From positions 152,298 to 216,297 of the forward strand of contig SVLJ01000001.1 in the NCBI GenBank assembly GCA_015067995.1: a stretch of DNA of 64,000 nucleotides, in the 5' to 3' direction. Below the pieces are notes generated by a model that saw only the letters and a program-made list of their open reading frames with translations, was not told where the DNA came from and searched no databases. Below are positions 32,505-41,443 of this stretch, in pieces. Source of the DNA: Oscillospiraceae bacterium (GTDB taxonomy: Bacteria; Bacillota; Clostridia; Oscillospirales; Oscillospiraceae). The first letter of the stretch is position 1; every line of letters begins with the position of its first letter. The position numbers and the translations under genes were made by a program.

Positions 32505-33738
32505 GCGAATTCTGATTATCGGCGGAGGCGCAGCAGGTATGATGGCAGCCATCACAGCTGCTGAGTGTGGTGCGTCTGTTACATTGCTGGAACCCAATGA
32601 GCGTTTGGGTAAGAAACTGAATATCACAGGCAAAGGCCGCTGCAATGTCACCAATTTCGCTGCTCTGGAGGAGTTGCTGGCACATATCGCAAAGAATGGG
32701 CGTTTTTTATACAGTGCATTTTCTCGCTTTGACGGACATGATACCATGGCGTTTTTTGAAAAGCTCGGTGTTCCGCTGAAGGTAGAGCGGGGGAATCGTG
32801 TATTTCCTGTTTCCGACCGTTCCTTCGATGTCAGTGGCGCCTTGGAGCGCAGGATGCGCGCTCTTGGTGTTCGCTGGCTCCGGGACCGGGCGGTATCGCT
32901 TATTATCCATGACGAGCGTGTTGTCGGCGCTGCTGGTGAAAAAGAAGAGTACTCTGCGGATGCAGTCGTTGTTGCTACCGGCGGCATTTCCTATCCTGCC
33001 ACCGGATCTACCGGAGACGGATATCGTATGGCACGTGAGGCAGGACACACGATCGTGGAACCGACTGCTTCTCTGGTTCCTCTGGTCAGCGATGACCCGG
33101 CTTGTCCTGCAATGCAGGGCCTTGCATTGAAAAACGTCCAACTTACAGTTCGCAATCAGAAAAAGAAAGTTGTCTTTGAGGATTTCGGCGAATTGCTGTT
33201 TACCCATTTTGGATTGTCAGGGCCGCTGATTCTTTCCGCCAGCGCGCATATGCGCGATTTTACTAAGAATCAATATGTTCTTTCAATCGATCTCAAACCT
33301 GCGTTGGATGAAAAGAAACTGGAAGCTCGGATTCTGCGTGATATGGAAGAACGAAAGAATCAGAACTTCACTGCACTGTTGGGCGGATTGGTTCCGCACA
33401 GTATGGTTCCGGTGCTGGCAGAGCGGTGTGGTGTCAGCGGCGACACCAAGATTCACTCTGTAACAAGAGAGCAGCGCCGCCGACTGGAAAGTGTTCTCAA
33501 GCAGTTTGAGATATCTGTCAGCGGAACAAGACCGGTCGCGGAAGCAATTGTTACTTCTGGCGGCATCAAAACGGGTGAAGTCAACCCCAACACAATGGAA
33601 TCAAAGTGTGTAAAGGGACTTTACTTTGCAGGAGAAGTTCTGGATACAGATGCATACACAGGCGGATTTAATCTGCAGATCGCATGGGCGACCGGCAGGG
33701 CTGCGGGTGAAGCTGCCGCAAAAGCGGAAAACGAATAA
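32497..33738 (+). CDS. NAD(P)/FAD-dependent oxidoreductase, BaiN/HI0933 family
   Basis: 413-residue flavoprotein: the FAD-binding IIGGGAAGMMAAITAAECGA at the N-terminus, the family motif GKKLNITGKGRCNVTN near residue 38, VVATGGISYPATGSTGDGY, and a C-terminal LYFAGEVLDTDAYTGGFNLQ with the last FAD contact. The family includes BaiN, proposed for bile-acid dehydroxylation in gut clostridia, but most members have no proven substrate and nothing here indicates bile acids. ATG 32497 lies inside the end of the regulator gene; ATG 32494 is equally possible. Confidence 0.87.
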   Translation: MSKRILIIGGGAAGMMAAITAAECGASVTLLEPNERLGKKLNITGKGRCNVTNFAALEELLAHIAKNGRFLYSAFSRFDGHDTMAFFEKLGVPLKVERGNRVFPVSDRSFDVSGALERRMRALGVRWLRDRAVSLIIHDERVVGAAGEKEEYSADAVVVATGGISYPATGSTGDGYRMAREAGHTIVEPTASLVPLVSDDPACPAMQGLALKNVQLTVRNQKKKVVFEDFGELLFTHFGLSGPLILSASAHMRDFTKNQYVLSIDLKPALDEKKLEARILRDMEERKNQNFTALLGGLVPHSMVPVLAERCGVSGDTKIHSVTREQRRRLESVLKQFEISVSGTRPVAEAIVTSGGIKTGEVNPNTMESKCVKGLYFAGEVLDTDAYTGGFNLQIAWATGRAAGEAAAKAENE

Positions 33739-33761
33739 TAGGAAAAGAATCGAGGGACCCC

Positions 33762-34439
33762 ATGAAATATATCAGTGTTGCCATTGACGGCCCTTCTGGT
33801 GCCGGAAAAAGCACGTTGGCTAAGGATATTGCTGCGCATTTGAATTATTTGTATGTTGACACCGGTGCCATCTATCGAACCATTGGCTATTATGTTCTGT
33901 GCAGGAAGATAGATCCTGCCTGTGAAGAAGCTGTGACAGCAATTCTGCCGCAAGTGGATATTAAAATGTCATATGGTGAAGATGGCCTTCAGCACATGTA
34001 TCTGAACGGTCAGGATGTTACCAGAGAGATCCGTCTGCCTGAGGTATCGTATTATGCCTCCTGCGTTTCTGCGCATCCCCCTGTTCGGGCATTCCTGCTG
34101 GAGATGCAGCGGCAACTGGCCAGAGAGAATCATGTGATTATGGATGGCCGTGATATCGGCACCGTGGTTTTGCCGGATGCGCAGGTGAAAATTTACCTGA
34201 CTGCTTCGCCGGAAGCGCGTGCGTACCGTCGCTGGCGTGAGTTGGAGCAGCGGGGAACTCCGCAGCCTTATGGAACTGTTCTTGCGGATATTCAGGCCCG
34301 GGACTACAATGATACCAATCGCTCTGTGGCGCCCCTGCGTCAGGCAGAGGATGCTGTTCGGCTTGATACGACGGAAATGAATTTCCAGCAAAGTCGTGAT
34401 GCGCTTTTGGCTATCATTTGTGAGAAGGTGGATGCATGA
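33762..34439 (+). CDS. cmk: Cytidylate kinase
   Basis: 225-residue (d)CMP kinase: P-loop IDGPSGAGKSTLAKDIA near residue 8, the substrate-binding YVDTGAIYRTIGYY, the DGRDIGTVVLPDA motif and the lid region RAYRRWRELEQRG. It supplies CDP/dCDP for nucleic acid and lipid synthesis. It heads the clostridial cmk-plsC-ispH-rpsA cluster and overlaps plsC by four bases (ATGA). Confidence 0.97.
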   Translation: MKYISVAIDGPSGAGKSTLAKDIAAHLNYLYVDTGAIYRTIGYYVLCRKIDPACEEAVTAILPQVDIKMSYGEDGLQHMYLNGQDVTREIRLPEVSYYASCVSAHPPVRAFLLEMQRQLARENHVIMDGRDIGTVVLPDAQVKIYLTASPEARAYRRWRELEQRGTPQPYGTVLADIQARDYNDTNRSVAPLRQAEDAVRLDTTEMNFQQSRDALLAIICEKVDA

Positions 34440-35029
34440 ATCGTTTGTTTCGAATCGCCTATAAAATTCTGGGGCCGATTCTCAGATGGATGTTCCGTTT
34501 GGATGTTCAGGGTCTGGAAGCGCTGCCCAGCGGTGGCGTTCTCTTGTGCCCCAATCATTCCAGTAATTGGGATCCCGTACTGATGCTTGCGGCACTGCCC
34601 ATTGATTATTGTCTGCACTGCATGGCGAAGGATTCGCTCTTTCGGATTCCCGTTCTGTCCCAGATCATTCGTCATTTTGGCGGTTTTCCGGTAGCGCGTG
34701 GCCATTCAGACATTCAGGCTGTGAAAACAGCTCTGAAGGTTATCAAGGACGGCGAAAACCTGCTGATTTTTCCTGAGGGAACGCGGGTGGCATATGAAGG
34801 AGAGGTTCGGGCCAAGGGCGGTGTTGCCATGATTGCAACCCGAACCGGAGCGAAAGTCATTCCGGTGTTTATTTCCAGAGAGAAGAAATTTTTCCGGAAA
34901 ACCAGAATTGTTTTCGGTGAGCAGTATATACCGGTATATGCCGGACGCAAGCCCACGGCAGAGGAGAATCAGATCATTGCGGATGAGATTCTGGAGCGTG
35001 CCTATGCACTGGGGAGGGGAGACGCATGA
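34436..35029 (+). CDS. plsC: 1-acyl-sn-glycerol-3-phosphate acyltransferase
   Basis: 197-residue acyltransferase making phosphatidic acid at the membrane. The catalytic NHSSNWDPV (HxxxxD) near residue 39, GGFPVARG and FPEGTR near 110 are present, after an N-terminal amphipathic or membrane helix. Four-base overlaps on both sides (with cmk and ispH) indicate a tight operon. The short length is typical for Gram-positive PlsC. Confidence 0.94.
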   Translation: MNRLFRIAYKILGPILRWMFRLDVQGLEALPSGGVLLCPNHSSNWDPVLMLAALPIDYCLHCMAKDSLFRIPVLSQIIRHFGGFPVARGHSDIQAVKTALKVIKDGENLLIFPEGTRVAYEGEVRAKGGVAMIATRTGAKVIPVFISREKKFFRKTRIVFGEQYIPVYAGRKPTAEENQIIADEILERAYALGRGDA

Positions 35030-36993
35030 AAGTCATTCTTGCGGAATCCGCCGGTTTTTGCTATGGCGTGGAGCGAGCTGTCGCGCTGGCGCAAAAAACC
35101 GCTCAGGAATGCGGCGGCTGCCGGATGCTTGGTGATCTCATCCATAATGCGTATGTGGTGGAGGACCTGAGCCGCAAGGGTGTTCGAAAAGTGACGGACA
35201 CAGGAGAGCTTCAGGCCGGCGACACTGTATTAATCCGCTCCCATGGTGAAATCAAGGACGTGCTGGACGAGATGGAGAACCGCGGGATCCGTTGTGTCAA
35301 CGCTACATGTCCCAATGTTATGCGCATCCAGCGTCTGGTGGCTGAAGCGAATGCGCAGGGACGCCGCCCGCTGATCATCGGTGATCCCAAACATCCGGAA
35401 GTAATGGGAGTTGCCAGCTGGTGCAAGGAACCGCTGATTTTGGAAACGCCCGACGAAGTGCAGACTTGGCTGGAAAAAGCACCGGAAAACCGCTATATTC
35501 CGCTTACGGTGGTGGCTCAGACAACCTGCATTCGTGAACTTTTTGAAACTTCTTCTAAAATCATAAAAAAAGAGTGTACAAACGCGAAAATATTTGATAC
35601 AATATGCAATGCTACGCATAAGCGCCAGTCAGAAGCTGCCAAAATCGCAGCCTTGGCTGACGTGATGGTCGTGGTTGGAGACCGAAAGAGCGCAAACACC
35701 AAACATTTGACGGAGATTTGCAAAGAGAGATGTCCACGTGTCTATCAGATAGAAAGTGCGGACGAGCTCTCGCCGGACTGGTTCAATGGTTGCTGTACTG
35801 CGGGTCTGACGGCCGGCGCATCCACGCCTGCGGGCATTATTAAGGAGGTATATGCAACCATGAGTGAAGAAATCAGAGCGGCCGAGGGCAGAGAAGAGTC
35901 CTTCGAGGAATTGTTGAATCAGTCTTTCAAAACTTTAAATACCGGTGAAAAGGTGACCGGCATTGTTACCGCCATCACCGCTACCGAGGTGCAGGTGGAC
36001 GTGGGTGCCAAGCAGGCTGCTTACATCAAGTTCAGCGAACTGACTGATGATCCCACCGCCAAGCCCGAGGATATTGTCAGCGTTGGTGACGAGATCGAGA
36101 CTTACATTGTTCGCGTCAATGACGTTGAGGGTTATGCCGAACTTTCCAAGAAGCGTCTGGATGCTGTCAAGGTTTGGGAGAACATCGAGAAGGCTGTCGA
36201 GGAGAAGGCTATTCTGGAAGGCACCGTTACCGAGGAAAACAAGGGCGGTATCGTTGTTTCCGTTAAGGGTGTCCGCGTGTTTGTTCCCGCTTCTCAGAGC
36301 GGTCTGCCCCGCGGCGCAGAGCTGTCTTCCATGATCAAGGAGAAGGTCAAGCTGCGCATTACTGAGGTCAACCGTGCACGCCGTCGTGTAGTTGGCTCCA
36401 TCCGTGCTGTCCAGTTTGAGGAGCGGCAGGCTGCTCAGGCTGAGATTTGGAACAGCATCGAGGAAGGCAAGCGTTATACCGGTACCGTCAAGTCCATGAC
36501 TTCCTACGGTGTATTTGTTGACATCGGCGGTGTTGACGGTATGGTTCACATCTCCGAGCTGAGCTGGAGCCGCATCAAGAATCCCGCAGAGGTCTGCAAG
36601 GTTGGCGACACTCTGGAAGTGTATGTCATCTCCTTCGACGCTGAGAAGCGCAAGATCTCTCTGGGTGTCAAGGACCACGGTGTGGATCCCTGGCAGTCCT
36701 TTGTCAACCAGTATGCGGTGGGTGACTGTGCTTCTGTGAAGATCGTGAAGCTGATGACTTTCGGTGCTTTCGCTGAGGTCGTTCCCGGTGTGGATGGCCT
36801 GATCCACATTTCTCAGATCGCTGATCGTCGTATCGAGAAGCCTGAGGATGTTCTGTCTGAGGGTCAGGTTGTTGAGGCAAAGATCATTGCCATCGACGAA
36901 GAGAAGAAGAAGATCTCCCTGTCCATTCGTGCTCTGCTGGCTCCCGCTGCAGAGGAAGAAGTGGCCGTGGAAGCTACCGCTGAGGTTGAGTAA
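35026..36993 (+). CDS. ispH-rpsA: IspH-ribosomal protein S1 fusion
   Basis: 655-residue bifunctional protein. Residues 1 to about 278 are 4-hydroxy-3-methylbut-2-enyl diphosphate reductase, the last MEP-pathway enzyme; its three [4Fe-4S] cysteines are visible in SAGFCYGVERA, NATCPNV and TICNATHKRQ. After a short linker come four S1 RNA-binding domains (TGEKVTGIV near 306; ILEGTVTEENKGG; YTGTVKSMTSYGVFVDIGG; the last with FGAFAEVVPGVDGLIHISQI), as in ribosomal protein S1. The fusion is known in Clostridia. The S1 half has stronger codon bias than the IspH half, and an internal ribosome site lies at the junction (see 35842). It ends the cmk-plsC operon. Confidence 0.95.
   Translation: MKVILAESAGFCYGVERAVALAQKTAQECGGCRMLGDLIHNAYVVEDLSRKGVRKVTDTGELQAGDTVLIRSHGEIKDVLDEMENRGIRCVNATCPNVMRIQRLVAEANAQGRRPLIIGDPKHPEVMGVASWCKEPLILETPDEVQTWLEKAPENRYIPLTVVAQTTCIRELFETSSKIIKKECTNAKIFDTICNATHKRQSEAAKIAALADVMVVVGDRKSANTKHLTEICKERCPRVYQIESADELSPDWFNGCCTAGLTAGASTPAGIIKEVYATMSEEIRAAEGREESFEELLNQSFKTLNTGEKVTGIVTAITATEVQVDVGAKQAAYIKFSELTDDPTAKPEDIVSVGDEIETYIVRVNDVEGYAELSKKRLDAVKVWENIEKAVEEKAILEGTVTEENKGGIVVSVKGVRVFVPASQSGLPRGAELSSMIKEKVKLRITEVNRARRRVVGSIRAVQFEERQAAQAEIWNSIEEGKRYTGTVKSMTSYGVFVDIGGVDGMVHISELSWSRIKNPAEVCKVGDTLEVYVISFDAEKRKISLGVKDHGVDPWQSFVNQYAVGDCASVKIVKLMTFGAFAEVVPGVDGLIHISQIADRRIEKPEDVLSEGQVVEAKIIAIDEEKKKISLSIRALLAPAAEEEVAVEATAEVE
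35842..35862 (+). promoter_or_regulatory. Internal ribosome-binding site at the IspH/S1 junction
   Basis: AAGGAGGT (35842-35849), a perfect anti-16S complement, lies ten bases before an in-frame ATG (35860-35862) starting MSEEIRAAEGREESFEE. Initiation here would make a free 377-residue S1 with four S1 domains, ending at 36993. The spacing is slightly long, and an out-of-frame ATG at 35852 sits too close. The sites encode Lys-Glu-Val in the fusion, so chance is possible. Confidence 0.5.
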
Positions 36994-37006
36994 ACTTTAA
37001 TTCTGA

Positions 37007-37044
37007 AATGGGGCAGACAAATGTCTGCCCCATTATTTTTTTAT
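37007..37044 (+). terminator. Terminator after ispH-rpsA
   Basis: A 13-bp perfect stem AATGGGGCAGACA / TGTCTGCCCCATT with an AA loop, then ATTTTTTTATT. Confidence 0.94.
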
Positions 37045-37099
37045 TATGCCGGAATCGAATTTTAAATAATTAAATGATATTAATTCCTTGATATGGGAA

Positions 37100-37128
37100 T
37101 TGCAAAATATGCAGCATTGTGTTAGAAT
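37100..37128 (+). promoter_or_regulatory. Promoter of the CoA-transferase gene
   Basis: TTGCAA (37100-37105), 17 bases, TAGAAT (37123-37128), 43 bases before the start codon. Confidence 0.72.
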
Positions 37129-37170
37129 GTTAACAATCTTATTTATCACTTAAATTCCGGAGGAAGTTTC

Positions 37171-38508
37171 ATGGATTTTCGGGCAGAGTATGAAAAGAAG
37201 CTGACCACTGCCGCTGAGGCTGTTAAGGTTGTCAAAAGCGGTGATTGGGTGGATTATGGCTGGTGCACCAATCATCCTGTTGCACTGGATAAAGCGCTAG
37301 CCGCCCGAAAGGACGAATTGTTTGACGTCAAGATCCGTGGCGGCGTCACCATGTGGATGCCGGAAATTGCAAAAGTAGAGAATGCGGGCAAGCATTTTAC
37401 ATGGAATTCCTGGCATTGCAGCGGCATTGATCGTGCCATTATTGCAAGGGGAATGGGCTATTTCACTCCTATGCGCTATTCTGAGCTACCTCGTTTTTAC
37501 CGCGATGGTCTGACCGTGGATGTGGCGATGCTGCAGGTCACGCCCATGGATAAGCATGGCAACTTCAACTATGCACTGGCTGCTTCTCACCTGTCTGACA
37601 TGCTGGATCAGGCAAAGGTCATCATTCTGGAAGTAAACGAAAATCTCCCTTGGGTGAACGGTCTGAACGGCTGTGAGATCAATATTATGGATGTAGATAT
37701 GGTGGTGGAGGGAGACAATCCTCCTGTGGCACAGTTGGGTTCCGGTGGACCGCCTTCCGAGGTTGACCGGGCGGTTGCGAATCTGGTGGTTCCGGAAATT
37801 CCCAACGGTGCATGTCTGCAGCTGGGAATCGGTGCTATGCCCAATACCATTGGTTCCATGATTGCCAAGTCAGATTTAAAGGATCTGGCCGTGCATACCG
37901 AGATGTATGTTGACGGCTTTGTGGACATGGCTGCGGCCGGCAAGCTCACCGGAAAGCATAAGCAGCTTCATAGGGGGCGACAGGTGTTTGCTTTTGCCGC
38001 AGGTTCTCAGAAGCTGTATGATTATATGGATCATAATCCCAATGTCATGGGTGCACCCGTGGACTATACCAACGATGTTCATGTAATCAGCCAGATCGAT
38101 AACTTTATATCTATCAACAATGCCATCAACATGGATCTGTACGGTCAGGTGAACGCAGAATCTGCAGGTGTAAAGCATATCTCCGGTACCGGTGGTCAGC
38201 TGGATTTTGCGCTGGGAGCATATCTTTCTAACGGCGGTAAAAGCTTTATCTGCATGTCCTCAACGGTTGTTAATGAAGACGGTATTATGATCAGCCGTAT
38301 TGTTCCCACACTGCCCAATGGCTCTATTGCCACCGATCCCCGTGCCTGCGTGCAGTATATCGTTACCGAATATGGTATGGTTAATTTGAAGGGTCTCTCT
38401 ACGTGGGAGCGCGCTGAGAAGATTATCAGCATCGCACATCCTGATTTCCGTGAATCCCTGATCAAATATGCTGAGAAAATGCGAATCTGGCGCAAAAGCA
38501 ATCGATAA
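37171..38508 (+). CDS. but: Butyryl-CoA:acetate CoA-transferase (4-hydroxybutyrate CoA-transferase family)
   Basis: 445-residue class I CoA-transferase. The catalytic glutamate is Glu244 in [13 protein letters not shown], and the glycine-rich [12 protein letters not shown] and [13 protein letters not shown] loops that bind CoA are present. The length and the sequence [10 protein letters not shown] with [13 protein letters not shown] match the butyryl-CoA:acetate transferases of gut butyrate producers, which release butyrate and form acetyl-CoA. 4-hydroxybutyrate or other short acyl-CoAs remain possible substrates. GGAGG lies about eight bases before the ATG. It is a single-gene unit with its own promoter and a 20-bp terminator. 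EtfAB at the window start supports the butyrate reading. Confidence 0.87.
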   Translation: MDFRAEYEKKLTTAAEAVKVVKSGDWVDYGWCTNHPVALDKALAARKDELFDVKIRGGVTMWMPEIAKVENAGKHFTWNSWHCSGIDRAIIARGMGYFTPMRYSELPRFYRDGLTVDVAMLQVTPMDKHGNFNYALAASHLSDMLDQAKVIILEVNENLPWVNGLNGCEINIMDVDMVVEGDNPPVAQLGSGGPPSEVDRAVANLVVPEIPNGACLQLGIGAMPNTIGSMIAKSDLKDLAVHTEMYVDGFVDMAAAGKLTGKHKQLHRGRQVFAFAAGSQKLYDYMDHNPNVMGAPVDYTNDVHVISQIDNFISINNAINMDLYGQVNAESAGVKHISGTGGQLDFALGAYLSNGGKSFICMSSTVVNEDGIMISRIVPTLPNGSIATDPRACVQYIVTEYGMVNLKGLSTWERAEKIISIAHPDFRESLIKYAEKMRIWRKSNR

Positions 38509-38556
38509 TACAAAGATACCTGTACACAACCGCTGTACAGGTATCTTTGTATTAGA
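38507..38556 (+). terminator. Terminator of the CoA-transferase gene
   Basis: A 20-bp perfect inverted repeat, AATACAAAGATACCTGTACA with its complement at 38534-38553, loop CAACCGC. It overlaps the last bases of the stop codon. The stem itself ends T-rich; no long T-tract follows. Confidence 0.82.
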
Positions 38557-38566
38557 CGAAAATCTC

Positions 38567-38595
38567 TTGTAAAGGTTTGCCAGGGCAGGTATAAT
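38567..38595 (+). promoter_or_regulatory. Promoter of ispD-ispF
   Basis: TTGTAA (38567-38572), 17 bases, TATAAT (38590-38595), 41 bases before ispD. Confidence 0.8.
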
Positions 38596-38636
38596 AAAAG
38601 AAAGTATTTCAGTTGCTGTTAAGGAGAGTGAGCCGA

Positions 38637-39359
38637 ATGGCTTTTTTTAAAAAAGTCCGCAATGCCCGCCGACGTTTCTGTACGGCCATTGTTGCTGCGG
38701 CAGGCAGCTCCACAAGAATGGGAGCAGGTGCCAATAAGCTTTTGGAGCCGTTGGGCGGAAACCCTGTTCTGGCTTGGACACTTCAGGCATTGGATCAGTC
38801 AACGGCTGTGGATTCCATTGTCATTGCCTCCAGAGAGGAAGATATTCTGACCTTTTCCGAACTCTGTCGTACATACGAAATCCGTAAGCCCGTAAAAGTC
38901 GTACGTGGTGGTGCGAACCGTACTGAGTCGGTACTGCTGGCTGCGCTGGAAGCGGATTCACGGACAGAACTTTTGGCCGTTCAGGATGGTGCGCGGCCTC
39001 TGGTGACACCGGAGTTGATTGATCGTGTGATTATGAAGGCAGACCGCTATAACGCCGCGGTTCCTGTGATTCCTGTAAAAGATACCGTAAAGGTTGTGCA
39101 GGATGATCATATCACTTCTACACCGGATCGCAATACCCTGCGGGCAGTACAGACTCCGCAGGTTTTTGAGGCAACACTATTAAAAGCTGCGCTGCAGGCT
39201 GCTTTGGACGCAGACGCTCCCCAGACAGACGATGCTGCTGCAGTGGAACGCCTTGGCAAGGTGGTTTATTTTGTAGAGGGTGAGGAGAGCAATATTAAAA
39301 TCACAACGCCGATCGATCGCATTGTTGCAGAGGCCATTCTGGCGGAAAGGGGATTTTGA
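38637..39359 (+). CDS. ispD: 2-C-methyl-D-erythritol 4-phosphate cytidylyltransferase
   Basis: 240-residue MEP-pathway enzyme that joins CTP to methylerythritol phosphate. Family motifs: AAGSSTRMG near residue 22 (CTP binding), [26 protein letters not shown] and [11 protein letters not shown] short basic N-terminal extension ([12 protein letters not shown]) precedes the Rossmann fold. ATG 38637 has AAGGAGAG eight bases upstream. It is separated from ispF by a single base and shares its promoter. Confidence 0.95.
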   Translation: MAFFKKVRNARRRFCTAIVAAAGSSTRMGAGANKLLEPLGGNPVLAWTLQALDQSTAVDSIVIASREEDILTFSELCRTYEIRKPVKVVRGGANRTESVLLAALEADSRTELLAVQDGARPLVTPELIDRVIMKADRYNAAVPVIPVKDTVKVVQDDHITSTPDRNTLRAVQTPQVFEATLLKAALQAALDADAPQTDDAAAVERLGKVVYFVEGEESNIKITTPIDRIVAEAILAERGF

Positions 39360-39360
39360 T

Positions 39361-39843
39361 ATGACAAATCTCCGAATCGGAGAGGGGTATGATGTACACA
39401 GACTGAAGACTGGCAGACCCTTGGTTCTTGGCGGTGTAATCGTTCCCTATGAACTGGGACTGGATGGTCATTCCGATGCAGATGTTCTGGTGCATGCTAT
39501 TATGGATGCCCTTTGCGGTGCTTCCAAGCTGGGAGATATCGGGAAGCTCTTTCCGGATACCGACCCCCGCTATGCAGGAATCTCCAGTATTTATTTGCTG
39601 AAACAGATCAGCGAAACGCTGAGGGAGCGAGGTTTTCTGATCATCAATATTGATGCAACACTGGTGGCGCAGGCACCCAAAGTGGCGCCGTATCGTCAAC
39701 AGATGGAAGAGAATATTGCCGCTGCACTGGGTATTGATGTGGGACAGGTGAATATCAAAGCCACAACAGAGGAGCGTCTTGGGTTTACCGGTGATGGCTC
39801 TGGTATGGCAGCCAAAGCAGTAGTCCTTCTTGAAAAACAATAG
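39361..39843 (+). CDS. ispF: 2-C-methyl-D-erythritol 2,4-cyclodiphosphate synthase
   Basis: 160-residue trimeric zinc enzyme of the MEP pathway. Zinc ligands appear in GEGYDVHRL and [37 protein letters not shown] contacts the CDP moiety. The start codon follows the ispD stop after one base. With ispH at 35026 this puts three MEP genes within 5 kb but in separate transcripts. Confidence 0.97.
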   Translation: MTNLRIGEGYDVHRLKTGRPLVLGGVIVPYELGLDGHSDADVLVHAIMDALCGASKLGDIGKLFPDTDPRYAGISSIYLLKQISETLRERGFLIINIDATLVAQAPKVAPYRQQMEENIAAALGIDVGQVNIKATTEERLGFTGDGSGMAAKAVVLLEKQ

Positions 39844-39878
39844 TTGTAAAATGAGTATACTTTACACATAAACAACCG

Positions 39879-39928
39879 TTCGTGTGTCTTCAGAATTCCC
39901 GTTTCTGGAGATACACGAATTCTTTTAC
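39879..39928 (+). terminator. Terminator of ispDF
   Basis: A 17-bp stem with two G-U pairs (TTCGTGTGTCTTCAGAA / TTCTGGAGATACACGAA) followed by TTCTTTTAC. Confidence 0.82.
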
Positions 39929-39962
39929 TGCTCATAAAATGGTGGGGAGAGGAGGAGTCCCC

Positions 39963-40217
39963 GTGGCGTATTACCTGATCATCGCAAGATCTGTCACTTA
40001 TGCACAGCGGATCGAGCGGGTGCTGAGTCGTGCCGGAATTCGTTGTCTGGTCTTCCGTGCGCCTTTGGAACTTACGAAAGGAGAAGGCTGCGCATACGCA
40101 GTTCGCTTAATGCCCGAGACATTGGAGAGCGCTCAGAAATTGCTTTGGGAAAATGGTCTGAGACAGGTTCGACTGTTGAGAGCCGATGCTTCCGGTATTC
40201 GGGAGGTCGAGCTATGA
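39963..40217 (+). CDS. DUF3343 (putative Se/S carrier-like) protein
   Basis: 84-residue protein with the DUF3343 layout: YYLIIARSVTYAQRIERVLSRAGI, then CLVFRAPLELTKGEGCAYAVRL with two Cys, and a last strand LRADASGIREVEL. The Pfam family is described as a putative selenium/sulfur carrier and often occurs beside cysteine-desulfurase-like genes, as here with a four-base overlap. The GTG at 39963 is used with the purine-rich GGAGAGGAGGAG upstream; the frame is open further 5' but through the ispDF terminator. Chemistry is unproven. Confidence 0.78.
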   Translation: MAYYLIIARSVTYAQRIERVLSRAGIRCLVFRAPLELTKGEGCAYAVRLMPETLESAQKLLWENGLRQVRLLRADASGIREVEL

Positions 40218-41359
40218 TTTATTTTGACAGTGCGGCAACAACGTTTCAAAAACCTGCCGAGGTTGCTGAGTCTGTTTTCCGTGCCATGCAGGAAATGACG
40301 TCGCCGGGCCGCGGTGGATATCCGGCGGCATCCAAAGCGGCGGAAATTGCTTTTGACTGCCGCACAGAGCTGCAGGAGATGTTTGACGCTTTTTCCCCGG
40401 AGCAAATTGTCTTTACGATGAATGCGACTCACGCACTGAATATTGCTATAAAATCCTTGGTTTCCTCCGGGGGCAGAGTGATTATCTCCGGCTTTGAGCA
40501 TAATGCGGTAACCCGTCCTTTAGCTGCAATACAGGCAAAGATATCTGTTGCGGAAGCGCCTCTGTTTTCGCCAGAGGAAACAGTAGCTGCATTTGCGCGT
40601 GAGATGACTACAGACACCTGCGCTGTGATCTGCAGTCATGTTTCCAATGTCTTCGGCTATGCCCAGCCTGTGAATGAAATCGGCGCTCTGTGTAAGGAAC
40701 TGGGAATTCCGTATATCATTGATGCGTCTCAATCAGCCGGAATTCTGCCCTTAAGTGCAGAAAAGAGTGGAGCGTCTTTTATCGCAATGCCGGGACACAA
40801 AGGGCTATACGGACCTCAGGGAACAGGTGTATTGATTTGCTGTCCAGATGCACCGATAAAGCCTTTGTTAGAGGGAGGTACCGGCAGTCGTTCTTCAGAT
40901 ATACTGATGCCGGAGTTTTTACCGGATCGTTTGGAGGCTGGGACACACAATATTCCAGGCATTGCAGGATTGCTGGCAGGAATTCGTTTTGTAAAAGCAC
41001 AAGGAATGGAAAGGATCTGCAGAGAGGAACGTGTATTGGCAGCGGTCGCTGCCGAAGGATTGCGTCAAATATTGGGTATAGAAGTTTTTGCGGAGGATAG
41101 GCTCTTTGCACAGACAGGGGTCCTGTCTTTCCGACATTTGGGAATTCCGTCAGAAATTTTGGCGGAAAGGCTGGCGGAAAAAGGTGTTGCTGTACGTTCC
41201 GGTCTGCATTGCGCACCACTGGCGCACAAAACGGCCGACACACTGAGAAGCGGTACCGTCAGACTCAGTTTTTCAGCCTTCAACACGATGGAAGAAGTCT
41301 TTCGTTTTTTGAACATCATGGATTTCGTAGTAAGCGCAGAAATGGCTGGCAAAAATTGA
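40214..41359 (+). CDS. Class V aminotransferase-fold, cysteine desulfurase-like protein
   Basis: 381-residue PLP enzyme: N-terminal MIYFDSAATTFQKP, Lys196 in MPGHKGLYGPQG for the PLP aldimine, and Cys333 in SGLHCAPLAHK at the position of the persulfide-forming cysteine of NifS/SufS enzymes. It would release sulfur (or selenium) from cysteine (or selenocysteine). No iron-sulfur scaffold gene is adjacent, but the coupled DUF3343 gene may be the acceptor. No terminator is evident in the 84 bases before cdaA, which has its own promoter. Confidence 0.88.
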   Translation: MIYFDSAATTFQKPAEVAESVFRAMQEMTSPGRGGYPAASKAAEIAFDCRTELQEMFDAFSPEQIVFTMNATHALNIAIKSLVSSGGRVIISGFEHNAVTRPLAAIQAKISVAEAPLFSPEETVAAFAREMTTDTCAVICSHVSNVFGYAQPVNEIGALCKELGIPYIIDASQSAGILPLSAEKSGASFIAMPGHKGLYGPQGTGVLICCPDAPIKPLLEGGTGSRSSDILMPEFLPDRLEAGTHNIPGIAGLLAGIRFVKAQGMERICREERVLAAVAAEGLRQILGIEVFAEDRLFAQTGVLSFRHLGIPSEILAERLAEKGVAVRSGLHCAPLAHKTADTLRSGTVRLSFSAFNTMEEVFRFLNIMDFVVSAEMAGKN

Positions 41360-41388
41360 ATAGTCCGTTAATTTTGACGCTGTTTACC

Positions 41389-41417
41389 TTGCATTTCTTT
41401 CGCGATTTTTATATAAT
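41389..41417 (+). promoter_or_regulatory. Promoter of cdaA-cdaR
   Basis: TTGCAT (41389-41394), 17 bases, TATAAT (41412-41417), 27 bases before the GTG start. Confidence 0.78.
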
Positions 41418-41443
41418 AAAGTGATTCTTATTCTGGGAAGGAA

